Source: Ignavibacteriaceae bacterium
Lineage (GTDB): Bacteria > Bacteroidota > Ignavibacteria > Ignavibacteriales > Ignavibacteriaceae
Reading direction: 5' to 3'
Assembly (NCBI GenBank): GCA_014860115.1
Contig: JACZKK010000012.1
Location: 1-36,546, forward strand
DNA: 36,546 nucleotides
The translations under genes and the position numbers were made by a program. Under the pieces are notes generated by a model that ran no database searches, had not been told where the DNA came from, and saw only the letters and a list, made by a program, of their open reading frames with translations. How positions within the stretch are numbered: the first letter of the stretch is position 1; each line of letters opens with the position of its first letter. Below are positions 8,294-17,025 of this stretch, piece after piece.

Positions 8294-10450
8294 ATGAACA
8301 TAAAACAATTAAATAGAAGAACACTCATAATAATTATGGGTGTTTTTCTTTTTGTATTCGGGACTTCTTTTGCGCAGTCTAATGAAGACTGCCTGATGTG
8401 TCACGATGATGATTCGTTCACCATGAAAAAGGATGGGAAGGAAATTCCGATCCATGTCAGCGAATCAAAATTTGAAGCTTCTAGCCATTCAAAACTAAAA
8501 TGCGTTTCCTGCCATACAAACTTCGATGCCGAAGCGATTCCTCACAGCGAAAACCTTACTCCAAAACCTTGTGGAGATTGTCACCAAAAACAAATTGTGA
8601 AGCACTTGTTTCACCCCCGAATATTGAAAGCAACTGGCAGGGAAAAAGAAAAAGATATTAACTGCACTAACTGTCATGACTACCATTATGCTAAAGACCC
8701 TACATCAGAAGGCAGTAAATGGAGCGCTGAGAATCTTCCCCGATCTTGCGGGCAATGTCATAATGAAATTAAAGATAAGTATCTCGTATCTGAACACTAT
8801 AGCGCTTATGAAGAAGGTATGCTTGGTGCGCCTAACTGTTTACATTGTCATAAAAATCCTATCGCGAGAGTTCATTTAACTGAAGACACTGTAAGCGTAA
8901 AAATATCACAAGAAAAATTGTGTCTATCCTGTCACCTTGATTCACCTGAAGTTCGTGCAAGAACTGCACCCTCAGCAGGCTTCATAACTATGTACGAAAA
9001 GAGTGTTCACGGATCTGAATTGAATTCAGGTAATCCAAGAGCAGCTAATTGTGTTGATTGTCATGGTTCGCACGATGTGCATAAAAGTGATACTAAGGAG
9101 TCACCAACGTTTAAGAGTAATATTCCAAACACTTGTGGAAAATGCCACGAGGATATTTCAAAGGAATACCTTGAAAGTATTCACGGTTCTGCTCTTATTA
9201 AGGGTGTTAAAGAATCACCAGCATGCACGGACTGCCACGGTGAACATAATATACTTAAACACGATGATCCCAAATCACCTGTTGCGTTTCAGAATCTTTC
9301 CAGAGAGGTTTGCTCACCTTGCCATAGCTCATTAAAGCTTTCGGATAAATATGGTTTAGTAAGCGACAGATTTTCAACTTTTTCTGACAGCTATCATGGT
9401 TTGGCAGTTGAAGGTGGTTCATTAGCTGTGGCCAATTGTGCAAGTTGCCATGGTGCTCACAACATCAAACCATCATCAGATCCGACTTCAATGGTAAGCA
9501 AAGCAAACATTGTAAAAACTTGTGGTGGCTGTCATCCCGGTGCTAATGAAAGATTTACTGTCGGTAAAATCCATATCACAAGGCAGGAAGAAAGTGAACC
9601 GATAATTTATTTTATTGCAACGATGTATATCGGTTTGATTTTTATGGTAATCGGAATAATGTTCATTCATAACATTGTTGACTTCTTTAGAAAATCTAAA
9701 ATCAAAAAGATGAAGCAGAGAGGATTAATCAGAGAGGAAAGGCACGGACACAGATTATATTTGAGAATGACAGTAAATGAAAGAATCCAACACGCTACAA
9801 TGGCTATCAGTTTTCTTCTGCTTGTTATTACAGGTTTTATGTTAAGCTATCCGAATTCCTGGTGGGTCTCACACATCAGAGACTTAAGTAATGATGCTTT
9901 TGAATACAGAGGCCTGCTGCATCGAATTGCAGCAGTTGTTATGGTAGCGATAAGTTTGTATCACATTTATTATGTCGCTTTCACTGTTAGAGGAAGGCAA
10001 TTAATAAAAGATCTTTTACCAAGGTATCAGGATATCAGAGATGCTATCGATGTTGCTAAATTTAACCTCGGATTTTCAAAAGCTAAACCAAAGCTGGATA
10101 GATTCAGCTATATTGAAAAAGCAGAATACTGGGCACTAATTTGGGGAACCATTGTAATGTCCGCAACTGGAATAATTATGTGGTTCAATAATTATTTTAT
10201 GGGATTGATAACAAAGCTTGGCTGGGATATTGCAAGAACCGTTCATTACTATGAAGCGTGGCTTGCATTCCTGGCGATAGTTGTCTGGCACTTTTATTTT
10301 GTAATATTTAATCCTGATGTTTACCCGATGAGTCTTGCATGGTGGAAAGGCACTATAACCGAAGAAGAGATGGCTGAAGAACATGCACTCCAATTGGAAA
10401 AGATAAAAGCTCAGGAAAACAAGGACACAGAAGAACCAGAAAAGATCTAA
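8294..10450 (+). CDS. 13-haem cytochrome c fused to a b-type cytochrome membrane domain (CbcL-like menaquinol oxidoreductase)
   Basis: A 718-residue protein. A signal peptide (about 10-27) is followed by a periplasmic domain with 13 CXXCH motifs at residues 33, 70, 93, 124, 152, 182, 210, 253, 281, 311, 340, 382 and 410. A membrane helix (about 437-460) leads to a four-helix di-haem cytochrome b domain of the FdnI/HydC type (about 499-672). Candidate b-haem His ligands are H500, H543, H557, H651 and H666. The same arrangement, multihaem c domain then b domain, is known for Geobacter CbcL, a menaquinol oxidase used with low-potential acceptors; CbcL has fewer c haems. The role here is inferred from architecture: oxidation of menaquinol at the membrane and delivery of electrons to periplasmic cytochromes. 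The first haem region (SNEDCLMCHDDDSF) is nearly identical to that of the next gene. Confidence 0.88.
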   Translation: MNIKQLNRRTLIIIMGVFLFVFGTSFAQSNEDCLMCHDDDSFTMKKDGKEIPIHVSESKFEASSHSKLKCVSCHTNFDAEAIPHSENLTPKPCGDCHQKQIVKHLFHPRILKATGREKEKDINCTNCHDYHYAKDPTSEGSKWSAENLPRSCGQCHNEIKDKYLVSEHYSAYEEGMLGAPNCLHCHKNPIARVHLTEDTVSVKISQEKLCLSCHLDSPEVRARTAPSAGFITMYEKSVHGSELNSGNPRAANCVDCHGSHDVHKSDTKESPTFKSNIPNTCGKCHEDISKEYLESIHGSALIKGVKESPACTDCHGEHNILKHDDPKSPVAFQNLSREVCSPCHSSLKLSDKYGLVSDRFSTFSDSYHGLAVEGGSLAVANCASCHGAHNIKPSSDPTSMVSKANIVKTCGGCHPGANERFTVGKIHITRQEESEPIIYFIATMYIGLIFMVIGIMFIHNIVDFFRKSKIKKMKQRGLIREERHGHRLYLRMTVNERIQHATMAISFLLLVITGFMLSYPNSWWVSHIRDLSNDAFEYRGLLHRIAAVVMVAISLYHIYYVAFTVRGRQLIKDLLPRYQDIRDAIDVAKFNLGFSKAKPKLDRFSYIEKAEYWALIWGTIVMSATGIIMWFNNYFMGLITKLGWDIARTVHYYEAWLAFLAIVVWHFYFVIFNPDVYPMSLAWWKGTITEEEMAEEHALQLEKIKAQENKDTEEPEKI

Positions 10451-10461
10451 TAATTTATAGA

Positions 10462-12453
10462 ATGAAAAAAATATTTTTCGTTTTAATTCTTTTCACGTCA
10501 TTCACGGCATTTAATTTTGCCCAATCGAATGAAGATTGTTTGATATGCCACGACGATCCGGGTTTCAAATCAACGATAAAAGGTAAAACTGTTTCTCTTC
10601 ACCTGAATCAAAAAGTTTTTTCAGGTTCTGTGCATGGTACTTTGGAATGTATAGATTGCCACGTAAAATATGATGCAGATGATGTTCCTCACACAAAAGA
10701 ATATTCAAAAGTAAATTGTGGTGAATGTCATAGTGATGTTCAGAAACTTTATGTGGAATGTCTTCATGGAAAAGCAAAAGCTAAAGGAGATCCGTTAGCT
10801 CCTCTCTGTCAGGATTGTCACGGCAACCACAATATATTGCCGGTAAAAGATCATAACTCTGCAGTCGCTCCAATGAAAATTCCCTTCTTATGCGGTAAAT
10901 GCCATAGAGAAGGTTCACCAGTTCAGCTTCAGAGAGATATTCCTCAGGATAGAATACTCGAAAATTATTCTGAGAGTATACACGGTGAAGGTCTTCTTCG
11001 CAAAGGTTTAGTGGTTTCTGCAACTTGTGTATCCTGTCACTCAGCTCACAGAATTTTACCACACACTGATTCGCGTTCTTCTATTTCAAGACAGAATATC
11101 GCATCTACTTGTGCAGTGTGTCATGCAGAAATCGAAACAGTTCACAGGCAAATCATACGAGGTGAACTGTGGGAAAAACAGGCTCATGTTCTTCCTGCGT
11201 GTGTTGATTGTCATCAGCCGCACGAAGTTAGAAGAGTTTATTATGATTATGGGATGTCTGATAAAGACTGTCTTAGATGTCATGATGATCCAAATTTAAA
11301 AGCCTCTGACGATGGCAGATCATTGTTTGTTAATTATGATGAAGTCAAAGGTTCACGTCACACCGGAATTTCTTGCGCTCAATGTCATACAGAAGTAAAT
11401 GTCTCAAAGAAAAGAGCTTGCGAAACAATTCAGAATAAAGTTGACTGCTCATCATGTCATGCTGAAATTGGGAAGGATTATTCAATAAGTATGCACGGAA
11501 CTCTGAGTGCAAAGCAGGATCAAAATGCACCAACGTGTCTAGAGTGCCATGGTACTCATGGCACATTGGGAAGAAAGGATCCAAAATCACCAACGTTTGC
11601 AACTAACATCCCGAATCTTTGCGGTAATTGTCATCGTGAAGGTGAAAAAGCTGCCGTTAGATATTCCGGTTCCGAGAAAAATATCGTTAACCATTATACA
11701 GAAAGTATTCATGGAAAAGGTTTGCTTAAAAGTGGATTAACAGTAACTGCAACTTGCACAGATTGCCATACAGCACACAAAGAACTGCCACATACAAATC
11801 CTGAATCAAGCATCAACCGTAATAATATCTCAAATACATGCGGAACCTGTCATCATGGAATTGAGGAGCAGTTTGAAAATAGCATTCACTCACCTCTCCT
11901 ATCTGATACAGATAAACAATTACCAGTGTGTTTTGACTGCCATAGTGCACACGAAATTAAAAGAGCTGATACAGAAGGATTCAAGCTTGAAATCATGAGT
12001 CAATGCGGCCGATGCCATGAGAAAATCGCTGACTCATATTTTGATACCTACCACGGAAAAGTTTCCCAACTTGGTTATACTAAAACAGCAAAATGTTATG
12101 ACTGTCATGGTGCTCACGATATTCTTCCTGTTACGAATCCAAAATCCCACTTGAGCAGAGAGAACGTGGTTGAAACTTGTAAAACCTGTCATCCATCTGC
12201 TAACAGACAGTTTGCCGGATATCTGACACATGCAACTCATCATGACCCTGATAAATACCCCATTCTCTTCTGGGCATTTTGGGGAATGACCGGATTGCTT
12301 GTAGTAACTTTCTTTATCGCCGGTTTGCACACTATTCTCTGGCTGCCACGTTCATTAGAGTGGAGAAGGAAGCTGAAAGAATTACGTAGTCAGGCAAATG
12401 CTGATGGAGATGATGACTTAGATGAAAACAAATCCAGAAAAGATTTAGAATGA
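10462..12453 (+). CDS. 19-haem periplasmic cytochrome c with C-terminal membrane anchor
   Basis: A 663-residue protein with a signal peptide (1-20, FNFAQ) and 19 CXXCH motifs. Motifs 1-8 (residues 26-251) and 9-16 (270-494) form two copies of one eight-haem block. Matching landmarks are CLxCHDDP, CGxCHREG, ESIHGxGLL and LPHTxxxSSI. Haems 17-19 follow at about 515, 545 and 573. One membrane helix (about 600-625) and a charged tail end the protein. Its stop overlaps the start of the b-type cytochrome gene (ATGA), so the two are probably made together as a c/b pair, like a split version of the upstream fused protein and resembling Geobacter CbcA/CbcB in plan. No catalytic haem motif of a known reductase is evident, so electron transfer rather than catalysis is the likely role. 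Confidence 0.88.
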   Translation: MKKIFFVLILFTSFTAFNFAQSNEDCLICHDDPGFKSTIKGKTVSLHLNQKVFSGSVHGTLECIDCHVKYDADDVPHTKEYSKVNCGECHSDVQKLYVECLHGKAKAKGDPLAPLCQDCHGNHNILPVKDHNSAVAPMKIPFLCGKCHREGSPVQLQRDIPQDRILENYSESIHGEGLLRKGLVVSATCVSCHSAHRILPHTDSRSSISRQNIASTCAVCHAEIETVHRQIIRGELWEKQAHVLPACVDCHQPHEVRRVYYDYGMSDKDCLRCHDDPNLKASDDGRSLFVNYDEVKGSRHTGISCAQCHTEVNVSKKRACETIQNKVDCSSCHAEIGKDYSISMHGTLSAKQDQNAPTCLECHGTHGTLGRKDPKSPTFATNIPNLCGNCHREGEKAAVRYSGSEKNIVNHYTESIHGKGLLKSGLTVTATCTDCHTAHKELPHTNPESSINRNNISNTCGTCHHGIEEQFENSIHSPLLSDTDKQLPVCFDCHSAHEIKRADTEGFKLEIMSQCGRCHEKIADSYFDTYHGKVSQLGYTKTAKCYDCHGAHDILPVTNPKSHLSRENVVETCKTCHPSANRQFAGYLTHATHHDPDKYPILFWAFWGMTGLLVVTFFIAGLHTILWLPRSLEWRRKLKELRSQANADGDDDLDENKSRKDLE

Positions 12454-13286
12454 GCATTAAAGAAAAATACGTTTTAAGATTTACAAGACTCAACAGAATA
12501 CTTCACATCTTTATGATTGTAAGTTTTATTATCCTCTCTTTAACCGGAATGAGCCTGAAATTTTCTTACACCGGTTGGGCAAGATTCTTGTCTAAATTTT
12601 TTGGTGGATTCGAAATGGCTGGTTACTGGCACCGGTTTGCCGCAATAATAATGATTATAGTTTTTACTACTCACCTTGTTGATTTAGTTCGCCTCAGGAA
12701 GAATGAATTCAAGTCCTGGAAAGCATTGCTTATCGGAAAAAATTCAATGCTGTTCAATAAGAAAGACTGGCAGGATTTTAAGAGTTCATTAAAATGGTTC
12801 ATCGGAAAAGGACCACGACCAGAATATGGAAGATGGACTTACTGGGAAAAGTTCGACTACTTCGCCGTCTTCTGGGGAATGTTTGTAATCGGTTCAACAG
12901 GAATGACACTCTGGTTCCCGGAATTCTTTACAATTTTTTTCCCGGGTTGGATGATAAACGTTGCTACAATAATTCATAGTGATGAGGCACTTCTGGCAAC
13001 CGGATTTATTTTCACGATCCATTTTTTTAATACTCACCTTCGTCCTGAAAAATTTCCTATGGACATTGTCATTTTCTCAGGAATGATGCCTCTCGATGAA
13101 TTTAAACTAGATCGACCGGAAGAATATAAAGAATTGGTTGAGAAGGGAGAATTGGAAAAATATTTCGTCGAGGAATATCCACCCATCGTAATCAAAGGAA
13201 TAAAGTTTTTCGGCTGGACAGCATTAACAATTGGATTCAGTATTGTCATCTGGATTATCTATGCAATGATTTTTGCATACAGATAA
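12450..13286 (+). CDS. Di-haem b-type cytochrome (FdnI/HydC-like), partner of the 19-haem cytochrome
   Basis: A 278-residue integral membrane cytochrome b. Helices lie at about 16-36 (LHIFMIVSFIILSLTGMSL), 58-80 (WHRFAAIIMIIVFTTHLVDL), 132-155, 173-195 and a last one near 250-275. His residues in LNRILHIF, YWHRFA, TTHLVD, IIHSDE and TIHFFNTH are the expected haem ligands. It aligns along its length with the C-terminal domain of the 8294-10450 gene (TG-turn, WHR/LHR, EK-x-Y/F, STGM/ATGI), so the two are paralogues, one free and one fused. It starts with an ATGA overlap on the 19-haem gene. Likely role: quinol oxidation with transfer to that cytochrome. Confidence 0.87.
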   Translation: MSIKEKYVLRFTRLNRILHIFMIVSFIILSLTGMSLKFSYTGWARFLSKFFGGFEMAGYWHRFAAIIMIIVFTTHLVDLVRLRKNEFKSWKALLIGKNSMLFNKKDWQDFKSSLKWFIGKGPRPEYGRWTYWEKFDYFAVFWGMFVIGSTGMTLWFPEFFTIFFPGWMINVATIIHSDEALLATGFIFTIHFFNTHLRPEKFPMDIVIFSGMMPLDEFKLDRPEEYKELVEKGELEKYFVEEYPPIVIKGIKFFGWTALTIGFSIVIWIIYAMIFAYR

Positions 13287-13327
13287 TTTTTCGCTCAATA
13301 ATTTAATATTTATCTTTTAGCAGTTTT

Positions 13328-14869
13328 ATGAGAAAATTATTTCCGCCTATAGTATATAATCCAGTAACGCTTGTTGGAGCTGCTATTGCTGCCGTTAGCT
13401 TTGGGTTAATAATTTTTCTGTTTATACTGGAATTTTTTAGCGGTGAATCGAATCCCTACCTTGGTATAATAACATTTATTGTGCTACCTTCTATCCTGAT
13501 TAGTGGATTGTTACTTATCGCTTATGGAATATTCAGGGAAAGAAGAAGAATAAAAAGAGGTATCGAAAGAAGCGGAAAGTTCATTGTAATTGATCTTAAC
13601 GATATTAAGCAAAGAAGAGTTGTTGCCACTTTCACCATTGGAACATTACTGCTGCTATTATTTTCTGCCTTCGGTAGTTACAAAGCATTTGAATATTCTG
13701 AATCTGATGAGTTCTGCGGAACAATATGTCATGAGGTTATGGAACCAGAATACACTGCGTATTTATCCTCTCCTCATTCAAGAGTTGGTTGTGTAGGATG
13801 TCATATCGGTTCAGGTGCAGATTGGTTTGTTAAATCAAAAATATCCGGTGCTTACCAGGTTTATTCAGTACTATTCAACAAGTACTCCCGACCGATTCCA
13901 ACTCCGGTTCACGAATTAAGACCTGCTGAAGGAACTTGCGAACAATGTCATTCACCCGGACATTTCTTTTCCGAGATCAAATATAAGTCGGATTATTTCT
14001 TATATGACGAAGCAAATACTAAGTCAAGCATTTCCATGCTGCTGAAAATTGGAGGCGGAAATTCGGAACTTGGAAGAGCTGAAGGAATTCACTGGCATAT
14101 GAATGTTGCAAACAGGATTCAATACATTCATACTGATGAAAAACGAAATGAAATTCCCTGGGTAAAGCAAATTAATGATGATGGTACTGAAACAGTTTAT
14201 AAGAGTATCGAAGTTGAATTTGATGAAAATAATTACCCCAAAGAAAATTATCGCACAATGGATTGCATAGATTGTCATAACAGACCATCGCACATTTTCA
14301 ACCCCGCTGATAAGTCCGTCAATCTTTCAATGTCTCTTGATAGAATAGATAAGTCTCTTCCTTACATTAAAAGTATAGCTGTTGATGTTCTTGAGACACC
14401 GTATTCCACAAAAGAAATTGCTTTAGATAGTATCAGGATTTCTATGTCGGCATTCTATCAATTCAATTACCCTGATGTTTTCAAGTCAAAAATGAAAGAA
14501 ATTGAAGAGAGCATCAAGGAAGTTCAAAAAATATACGATCGAAATTACTTCCCCAGGATGAATGTTGGCTGGCGTGCATTTCCAAATCATATCTCACATT
14601 TATACGATACCGGCTGCTTCCGCTGCCACGATAATAAACACGTTAGTGATGACGGCAAAGTAATAAGAAAAGACTGCAATATTTGTCACACGATTATCTC
14701 TCAGGTTACTCCTGATGGAAAAGAAAATGTTTCACTACAAGGAATAGAATTTATTCATCCAGTTCAAATTGAGGAATCATTTTTAGAACAAGATTGTGTA
14801 ACCTGCCACGCCCGGGAAAAAGAACAGAATTATTTTAAGAATTATAAGAAGATTGTAAGTAGTAAATAA
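13328..14869 (+). CDS. Seven-haem NapC/NirT-type cytochrome c with three N-terminal helices (ImcH-like)
   Basis: A 513-residue protein. Three membrane helices (about 12-37, 44-68, 98-120) are followed by a periplasmic multihaem domain. The first site is CGTICH (130-135), a CX3CH variant, followed by Met138 and by the NapC-like stretch SPHSRVGCVGCHIG. Standard CXXCH sites follow at 155, 204, 313, 430, 450 and 490, giving seven haems. Size, three helices, seven haems and the NapC/NirT character match the plan of Geobacter ImcH, an inner-membrane menaquinol:cytochrome c oxidoreductase used with high-potential acceptors. That function is inferred. It lies 41 bases after the cytochrome b gene and ends the co-directional cytochrome series. 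An NrfH-like partner of a reductase is an alternative, but no nrfA lies nearby. Confidence 0.85.
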   Translation: MRKLFPPIVYNPVTLVGAAIAAVSFGLIIFLFILEFFSGESNPYLGIITFIVLPSILISGLLLIAYGIFRERRRIKRGIERSGKFIVIDLNDIKQRRVVATFTIGTLLLLLFSAFGSYKAFEYSESDEFCGTICHEVMEPEYTAYLSSPHSRVGCVGCHIGSGADWFVKSKISGAYQVYSVLFNKYSRPIPTPVHELRPAEGTCEQCHSPGHFFSEIKYKSDYFLYDEANTKSSISMLLKIGGGNSELGRAEGIHWHMNVANRIQYIHTDEKRNEIPWVKQINDDGTETVYKSIEVEFDENNYPKENYRTMDCIDCHNRPSHIFNPADKSVNLSMSLDRIDKSLPYIKSIAVDVLETPYSTKEIALDSIRISMSAFYQFNYPDVFKSKMKEIEESIKEVQKIYDRNYFPRMNVGWRAFPNHISHLYDTGCFRCHDNKHVSDDGKVIRKDCNICHTIISQVTPDGKENVSLQGIEFIHPVQIEESFLEQDCVTCHAREKEQNYFKNYKKIVSSK

Positions 14870-15047
14870 TGGAAACCTGCACTGGCTATTATATCTATTG
14901 TTTATACAAGAAATAGAAATAAATCTTCTAAACCGAAGGAGACAGAGGGATAGAATTTATATTGCCGAATGTTCGTTATAAGTTATAATTATACTTATTA
15001 TTAAAATATTTCTACTCGCTAACTTTTTATTTTTTATTTTCAATTGT

Positions 15048-15551
15048 TTGAGTACTTCTTCCCCTCGATCGGATACTACTTTAGATGGAAATCATCTTGA
15101 AAAATTATCTAGACTCCGTTTATCCGTTGGTTATGTAGATCTTTTGGGTGATGAAGATGACTTTGCTTTTCCATTTTTCAATCTAAGTTTTCGTTCAAGT
15201 GGTTTTGATCGTTCATTATCCAAATTTATGGTTAAGTTAGCTTTTGAGCTTGGAATAAATGCCTTAATTATTTCCTCTGAGAATGATGATGATATTAATG
15301 TATATTTTCTTCTATATGCAAAATTTGGCCCCGACATCAGATTATACAATAATTTATTTATTGCGGGTTCTGCGGGTCTGGCTTTTGCTACTTACGAAGG
15401 AAATTTTGCACCAGTACCATTCTTGGGTTTAAATGGTTTTTATCTAGTTGAGTTGAACGAGAAATTTTCATTAGAATTAGAAAGTGGTATACATACTAGC
15501 TTTGGATGGCCCTTATTTTTTTATGTTACAGTTGGCATATCAATGATTTAA
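15048..15551 (+). CDS. Small barrel-like envelope protein of unknown function; start uncertain
   Basis: I do not recognise this family. From the TTG at 15048 it has 167 residues rich in alternating hydrophobic strands (FFNLSFRSSGF, VYFLLYAKFGPDIRLY, FIAGSAGLAFATYEG, FFYVTVGISMI), typical of small outer-membrane beta-barrels. The frame stays open upstream to 14982, and codons from 15000 read IKIFLLANFLFFIFNC before the TTG. That looks like a lipoprotein signal peptide ending in a Cys, but it begins with ATT instead of ATG. So either a rare ATT start is used, the start codon is mutated or misread, or a shorter protein without a signal is made from 15048. It follows the cytochrome cluster by about 180 bases; any link to it is unproven. 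Confidence 0.5.
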   Translation: MSTSSPRSDTTLDGNHLEKLSRLRLSVGYVDLLGDEDDFAFPFFNLSFRSSGFDRSLSKFMVKLAFELGINALIISSENDDDINVYFLLYAKFGPDIRLYNNLFIAGSAGLAFATYEGNFAPVPFLGLNGFYLVELNEKFSLELESGIHTSFGWPLFFYVTVGISMI

Positions 15552-15783
15552 AAAGTCTAAACATCTTCTTACCTAGAAAACATTTTCGAATTATGCATCG
15601 CTTTAGAGCATATTAAATCTTTTGAACATTCTAATACTTCCCCAACTCACTTAAGTTCCCATAAATAATAAGTAAAAATATTTCCCTTTATTCACCCCAG
15701 ACACTTCGGAACTTTTAACAAAGAAGATGAGTGAAAGCCTCAAATTTTAGTTAATCATTCATCAACCACTTCGGAGAATTAAG

Positions 15784-16908
15784 ATGAAACAATCATTAAT
15801 ATTCCTCATCAGCTTTTTTATTTCCCTTGTCTTATTCGGAGACAAAGCACAATCCAGCCAAAGTCCTAAAACAAACACAGTCCAGCTCGCAATCCTTCTT
15901 GATACCAGTAACAGTATGGATGGATTAATTGAGCAGGCAAAAACCCAGCTCTGGAAAATGGTAAACGAAATGGCACGCTCAAAACGTGAAAGTATAGCCA
16001 TTAGTTTGTATGTCGCTTTGTATGAATATGGCAATGATGGTCTTTCTCCCACAGAAGGATTTGTAAGATTAGTGACTCCACTCACTAATGATCTTGATAA
16101 AATTTCAGAAGAATTATTCAAATTGAAAACCAACGGAGGAAGTGAGTATTGCGGTACAGTAATTTCCGAAGCGATTAAAGATCTTAAATGGACTAAAAGC
16201 GCTGATGAATACAAAGTCATTTTCATTGCAGGCAATGAGCCATTCAACCAGGGAGATAATGATTATAAGGAAGCCTGCAAATCTGCAATCAGCAAGGGAA
16301 TAATTGTTAATACTATTTACTGCGGAAGTTACGATGAAGGATTAAATTCTTTCTGGAAAGATGGCGCTGATCTCGCAGATGGTAAATACATCAACATAGA
16401 TAGCGATCAGCAGATTGTTCATATCGAAACTCCATTTGATGATGAGCTTGTTCAGCTTGGTCAAAAGATAAATGAAACCTACATCGCATTCGGTTATGAA
16501 GGTAACGAACTAAAGCAGAGACAAAAAGAACAGGATGATAATGCAACTAATCTTGCACCCTCAGTGATGGTTGAAAGATCAGTTACAAAAGGAAGCGGTC
16601 AGTATAATAACTCAACCTGGGATTTAGTTGATGCTAAAAAAGATGGCTCGCTCGACTTAACTAAAATTCCGAAAGATCAGTTGCCGAAAGAAATGCAGAA
16701 AATGTCTTTAGAGGAACAGAAAAAATATATAGACGACAAAGCCAAAGAGCGTGAAAAAATTCAATCGGAAATAAATATGCTTGATCAGCAAAGAAGAGAC
16801 TATATAGCAAAGAAGGTCTCTGAGAATGAAGAAGAAAATACTCTTGATGTTGCTATGCTAAAAATGATACGCGAACAGGCATCAAAAAAGAATTATAAAT
16901 TTGAATAA
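15784..16908 (+). CDS. Secreted von Willebrand factor A domain protein
   Basis: A 374-residue protein with a signal peptide (about 1-22). The vWA domain has the metal-ion site DTSNSM (D40, S42, S44) and runs to about residue 230, including FIAGNEPFNQGD. A C-terminal part of about 130 residues rich in Lys, Glu and Gln is probably coiled coil. It starts after a clear GGAG ribosome site. vWA domains bind protein partners through a bound divalent metal, but the partner is unknown. It lies directly before a second vWA protein (VIT-vWA) on the same strand. The two are separated by a palindromic element, so joint function is likely but joint transcription is uncertain. Confidence 0.82.
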   Translation: MKQSLIFLISFFISLVLFGDKAQSSQSPKTNTVQLAILLDTSNSMDGLIEQAKTQLWKMVNEMARSKRESIAISLYVALYEYGNDGLSPTEGFVRLVTPLTNDLDKISEELFKLKTNGGSEYCGTVISEAIKDLKWTKSADEYKVIFIAGNEPFNQGDNDYKEACKSAISKGIIVNTIYCGSYDEGLNSFWKDGADLADGKYINIDSDQQIVHIETPFDDELVQLGQKINETYIAFGYEGNELKQRQKEQDDNATNLAPSVMVERSVTKGSGQYNNSTWDLVDAKKDGSLDLTKIPKDQLPKEMQKMSLEEQKKYIDDKAKEREKIQSEINMLDQQRRDYIAKKVSENEEENTLDVAMLKMIREQASKKNYKFE

Positions 16909-16920
16909 TTGTTCTTAACT

Positions 16921-17001
16921 GTCATTCCGGACGATTCCAATATTTTGGAATCGATCCGGAATCTGCATAAATAATTAGATTCCCGCTTTCGCGGGAATGA
17001 C
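16921..17001. repeat. 81-bp palindromic intergenic element with two hairpins
   Basis: The element is bounded by GTCATTCC and its inverse GGAATGAC. Inside are a nearly perfect long hairpin (16924-16962, core CGATTCCAA-TATT-TTGGAATCG, extended by TCCGGA arms) and a second one (TTCCCGC-TTTC-GCGGGAA, about 16980-16997). This looks like a small non-autonomous repeat of the type that often occurs in many genomic copies. It has no T-run, so it is not a classic terminator. It ends only 24 bases before the likely start codon of the next gene. Confidence 0.7.
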
Positions 17002-17025
17002 AAACGAAAAATGAGCGGGAAAAAC

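Noticed and set aside
8676..11740. Several open frames on both strands inside the multihaem cytochrome genes
   Set aside because: They lie opposite or out of frame with the strong CXXCH-rich genes, have low-complexity composition and no start signals; they are shadows.
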